The translations under genes and the position numbers were made by a program. Under the pieces are notes generated by a model. That model had not been told where the DNA came from and searched no databases. It was given only the letters and a program-made list of their open reading frames with translations. Positions 50,549 through 53,241 of a stretch of 53,241 nt of DNA are shown here, piece by piece. Within the stretch, counting starts at the first letter, position 1. Every line of letters starts with the position of its first letter. The DNA comes from Rubrobacter sp. (lineage in GTDB: Bacteria; Chloroflexota; Chloroflexia; Thermobaculales; Thermobaculaceae), in the NCBI GenBank assembly GCA_016781735.1, contig JADDPT010000092.1, positions 1 through 53,241 on the forward strand, read 5' to 3'.

Positions 50549-51988
50549 GTGCTACAGATATACAACACACTCTCAGGCAGCAAAGAGCCTTTTGAGCCGC
50601 TCGATCCGGGCGAGGTCAAGATGTATGTCTGCGGCCCGACGGTGTACGATGCCGCGCACGTTGGGCACGCTCTTTCATACATCGTTTTCGACGTCGTCCG
50701 ACGTTACCTCGAGTACCGAGGCTATCGTGTGCGCCACGTCCAAAACTTCACTGATGTGGATGACAAGATCATCAATCGAGCACATCAGTTAGGGGTTCCG
50801 TGGGATGAGCTTTCACGGCGATACGCTGCAGAGTTTCTGAAGGATATGGAGGCTTTGAACGTCAAACAAGCCGATTCATATCCTAGAGCAAGCGAGACCA
50901 TACCAGCCATCATCGAGGACATCTCACGACTGATCGAGTGCGGACACGCCTATGAGGTGGAGGGCGATGTCTACTTCCGGGTTCTAAGTGATCCTGACTA
51001 TGGAAAGCTCTCTGGTCGTAGGCTGGAAGAGATGAACGCGGGTGCTCGAGTCGAACTCGACGAGCGCAAAGAACATCCAATGGACTTCGCCCTGTGGAAG
51101 GCCGCTAAGCCCGGCGAGCCCGCATGGGACAGTCCATGGGGCCAGGGACGTCCTGGCTGGCACATAGAGTGCACGTCAATGAGCACTCGGGAGTTGGGCC
51201 CGCAGCTGGACATCCACGGTGGCGGGAACGACTTGATATTCCCCCACCACGAAAACGAGATTGCCCAGAGTGAGGCCGTCACTGGCAAGCAGCCTTTTGC
51301 CCGGTACTGGATGCACAATGGATGGCTCACGCTCAATCAGCAGAAGATGGCGCGGTCAGAGGGTAACGTGCTCTCGGTGCCCGCAATCGTTGAGAAGTAC
51401 GGGGCCGATGCGTTCAGGTGGTTCGTACTATCGTCGCACTACACCCGTCCCTTGAGCTATTCAGACAAGGCTATGATCTCTGCTGTCAAGTCGGTTGACC
51501 GTTTGGTCCAGGCTGCCGCGCCGCGAACGCCGGAGGAGGAGGCAGGCGACAGCGTCGCGTCGCGCACCGCGCTCCCAGAGCATGCGGTCATCCAGCTCGA
51601 CAGCCTGCGTGGCGAATTCGAGGCGGCGATGGACGACGACTTCAATACTTCTCGCGCCTTAGCAGTGCTTGTCAAGCTTTCGAAAGAGGTTAACCGGCTG
51701 CGCGCAACGGGAGAGAGCGACACAGAGGCACTGGCTCTGCTTCGTGAGCTTGCCGGTGTGCTCGGGTTTACGCTCGCCCCACAGGACGGCGGGCGTCGCA
51801 GCAGCGGTGACGGGAGCGACGCTGCTGCAGACGTCGATGCCTACATAGAACTACTTGTAGCCATACGGGATGAGCTGCGTGCCGCGAAGCAGTGGAAGCT
51901 GTCCGACCGTGTCCGTGATGGCCTGCGAGAACTTGGCGTTGCACTGGAGGACACGGCAGAAGGCACGAAGTGGCGCGTGGACCGCTGA
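50549..51988 (+). CDS. cysS: Cysteinyl-tRNA synthetase
   Basis: Class I synthetase that charges tRNA-Cys. About 479 residues. The N-terminal Cys zinc ligand is in MYVCGPTVYD, the HIGH motif is HVGH, further zinc ligands lie in WHIECTSMS and FPHHENEIAQSEA, and the KMSKS loop is KMARS at about residue 266. GTG 50549 is preferred, giving the usual VLQIYNTLS start; the frame is open from 50498. A C-terminal DALR domain is followed by a short Gly/Ser-rich linker and a terminal helix. It overlaps rlmB by 19 bases. Confidence 0.96.
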   Translation: MLQIYNTLSGSKEPFEPLDPGEVKMYVCGPTVYDAAHVGHALSYIVFDVVRRYLEYRGYRVRHVQNFTDVDDKIINRAHQLGVPWDELSRRYAAEFLKDMEALNVKQADSYPRASETIPAIIEDISRLIECGHAYEVEGDVYFRVLSDPDYGKLSGRRLEEMNAGARVELDERKEHPMDFALWKAAKPGEPAWDSPWGQGRPGWHIECTSMSTRELGPQLDIHGGGNDLIFPHHENEIAQSEAVTGKQPFARYWMHNGWLTLNQQKMARSEGNVLSVPAIVEKYGADAFRWFVLSSHYTRPLSYSDKAMISAVKSVDRLVQAAAPRTPEEEAGDSVASRTALPEHAVIQLDSLRGEFEAAMDDDFNTSRALAVLVKLSKEVNRLRATGESDTEALALLRELAGVLGFTLAPQDGGRRSSGDGSDAAADVDAYIELLVAIRDELRAAKQWKLSDRVRDGLRELGVALEDTAEGTKWRVDR

Positions 51989-52797
51989 GGCCACGCAGGC
52001 AGCACGGGCGCGGCGTATCACAGGGCCAGCGCCGCGACGCTGGTGCTCCCGTTGGACTCGACACCCTCTATGGGAGGAACGCAGTCCGCGAGAGCCTTCG
52101 CGCCAGCCGGCGAAGACCGAAGCGCCTCCTCCTGGCCCGGGGTACGCTGACACACCAGCCGGTCAAGGAGTTGGCTGAGCTCGCGGAGACGATCGATCTA
52201 CCGGTCGAGGAAGCGGAGCGTTCCCAGCTAGACGAGCTTGCGACCGGTGCGAACCATCAGGGAGCCTGCCTGGTTTCGTCCCCCTACCCGTACGTATTCC
52301 TCTCCGAGCTACTTGGCTCCGAGACTCATCCCCTCTACCTGGTGCTCGACTCCCTCCAGGATCCGCAGAACCTGGGCAGCCTGCTACGAACGGCGGAGGC
52401 AGTAGGAGTGACCGGTGTCATCATTCCCGAGCATCGAGCCGTCGCTGTGACGCCCGCGGTGGTCAACGCATCGGCCGGAGCCGCAGAGTACATAAGAGTT
52501 GTAAGGGTGGCGAACCTCAGGCAGGCGCTGGAAGAGCTCAAAAAGAGCGGTGTCTGGGTGCTGGGGCTCGACGCCTCTCCCGACGCCGTGTCACTGTGGC
52601 AGGCGCCACTTGAAGGACCGGTGGCTCTTGTCGTAGGTAGCGAGGGAACCGGCATCCGCAGGCTCGTCCTGGAGGGTTGTGACATAATCGTGAGCCTGCC
52701 CCTGCTTGGTAGGGTGGAGTCCCTGAACGCAGCCGTGGCTGGTTCTGTCGCGCTCTACGAAGTGCTGCGCCGGCGGTCCGTGGACGGGGAGACTTAG
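51970..52797 (+). CDS. rlmB: 23S rRNA (guanosine2251-2'-O)-methyltransferase / TrmH family
   Basis: SPOUT-class methyltransferase, cytosolic. 275 residues. A basic N-terminal tail of about 28 residues precedes the substrate-binding domain (LDTLYGRNAVRESLRAS). The SPOUT core has motif 1 LDSLQDPQNLGSLLRTAEA, motif 2 LVVGSEGTGIRRLV and motif 3 SLPLLGRVESLNAAVAG. GTG 51970 lies inside cysS with AGAAGG six bases upstream. RlmB is favoured by the cysS neighbourhood, which is common, but other TrmH-family targets cannot be excluded. Confidence 0.92.
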   Translation: MARGPLRPRRQHGRGVSQGQRRDAGAPVGLDTLYGRNAVRESLRASRRRPKRLLLARGTLTHQPVKELAELAETIDLPVEEAERSQLDELATGANHQGACLVSSPYPYVFLSELLGSETHPLYLVLDSLQDPQNLGSLLRTAEAVGVTGVIIPEHRAVAVTPAVVNASAGAAEYIRVVRVANLRQALEELKKSGVWVLGLDASPDAVSLWQAPLEGPVALVVGSEGTGIRRLVLEGCDIIVSLPLLGRVESLNAAVAGSVALYEVLRRRSVDGET

Positions 52798-52857
52798 TCG
52801 CGTCACACCGCTGCTCTGGGCAGCTGTGATGCCGCGGCGTGCCAGGACGCATTTTGC

Positions 52858-52886
52858 TTGCGCATCCAGGTTGCGCTAAGTATAAT
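52858..52886 (+). promoter_or_regulatory. Promoter of the Thr-Tyr-Thr tRNA cluster
   Basis: TTGCGC at 52858-52863 and a perfect TATAAT at 52881-52886, 17 bases apart, ending 13 bases before the first tRNA. Confidence 0.7.
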
Positions 52887-52899
52887 TGTGCGGTCGCGG

Positions 52900-52971
52900 G
52901 CCGATGTAGCTCAATGGCAGAGCAACTGTTTTGTAAACAGTAGGTTGCGGGTTCGAATCCCACCGTCGGCT
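52900..52971 (+). tRNA. tRNA-Thr (anticodon TGT)
   Basis: Acceptor GCCGATG pairs with CGTCGGC, D arm GCTC/GAGC, anticodon stem ACTGT/ACAGT around TTTGTAA (anticodon TGT), T loop TTCGAAT. One C-A mismatch is seen in the T stem. The discriminator is T and CCA is not encoded. Confidence 0.96.
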
Positions 52972-52984
52972 CCGGGGAGTTCAT

Positions 52985-53067
52985 GGGTCGGTGCCAGAGC
53001 GGTCAATTGGACCTGGCTGTAAACCAGGCGGCGAAAGCCTACGGAGGTTCGAATCCTTCCCGGCCCA
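52985..53067 (+). tRNA. tRNA-Tyr (anticodon GTA)
   Basis: Acceptor GGGTCGG pairs with CCGGCCC, the anticodon loop is CTGTAAA with GTA, a long variable arm is present as expected for bacterial tRNA-Tyr, and the T loop is TTCGAAT. Discriminator A; CCA is not encoded. Confidence 0.96.
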
Positions 53068-53114
53068 CCCCACCAGAGCGAGAGGCCCGCGACACAGCGG
53101 CTCGCGAGCCCGGC

Positions 53115-53190
<76 letters not shown>

Positions 53191-53241
53191 TCGGGTTATC
53201 AAGACTTATATCAGCAGAAACACATCAGGAGTAAGAGTTGG

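Overview
The window is one continuous stretch of bacterial chromosome, GC-rich (about 60 percent by eye) and densely coded, with many GTG and TTG starts and many start/stop overlaps. My best guess is a member of the Chloroflexota, probably Thermomicrobia or a related lineage. The reasons are cofactor F420 genes beside a FbiB-like nitroreductase, a closing Thr-Tyr-Thr tRNA cluster of the kind that often precedes tuf/secE/nusG, a T-box ahead of an alpha2-type glycyl-tRNA synthetase, and the MEP isoprenoid genes ispE and dxs. No transposase, prophage or CRISPR array was seen.

Layout. Positions 1-3.5 kb hold the start of a carboxymuconolactone-decarboxylase-like gene, an O-antigen-ligase-family membrane protein and, convergently, ksgA-ispE. 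At 3.6-5.6 kb a PimA-like glycosyltransferase is coupled to a CDP-alcohol phosphatidyltransferase, behind a leader that can fold into a compact pseudoknotted RNA. At 5.8-9.4 kb lies an F420 operon (cofD, cofC, a PPOX oxidoreductase and a PPOX-nitroreductase fusion), followed by tRNA-Arg(CCG). At 9.5-14.7 kb come a sugar epimerase, a possible recombination-type protein, a LysM/serine-hydrolase-fold wall protein, an excisionase-like protein and an orphan ABC-2 permease preceded by mini-ORFs. At 14.8-18.7 kb are dxs, rsmG and ychF.

Positions 18.8-31.0 kb form a long exopolysaccharide operon of Wzx/Wzy type: a Wzz-like chain-length protein, a UDP-sulfoquinovose-synthase homologue, two further nucleotide-sugar epimerase/dehydratases, three glycosyltransferases, a flippase, a polymerase/ligase and an initiating sugar-phosphate transferase. 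It starts from a strong sigma70-type promoter with a hairpin at the 5' end of the mRNA. The content suggests a surface glycan that may carry sulfoquinovose.

Positions 31-53 kb are mostly housekeeping genes: T-box-controlled glyS, xerD, rsmI (apparently leaderless), an MFS exporter, obg, the dgt-dnaG-rpoD operon, a MIP18-type Fe-S assembly protein, ppdK coupled to an EVE-domain gene, pcrA, fmdB, cysS, rlmB and tRNA-Thr/Tyr/Thr.

The most unusual item is the principal sigma factor. After a normal region 2-3 it carries three tandem region-4-like modules. Only the last keeps a canonical promoter-recognition helix.
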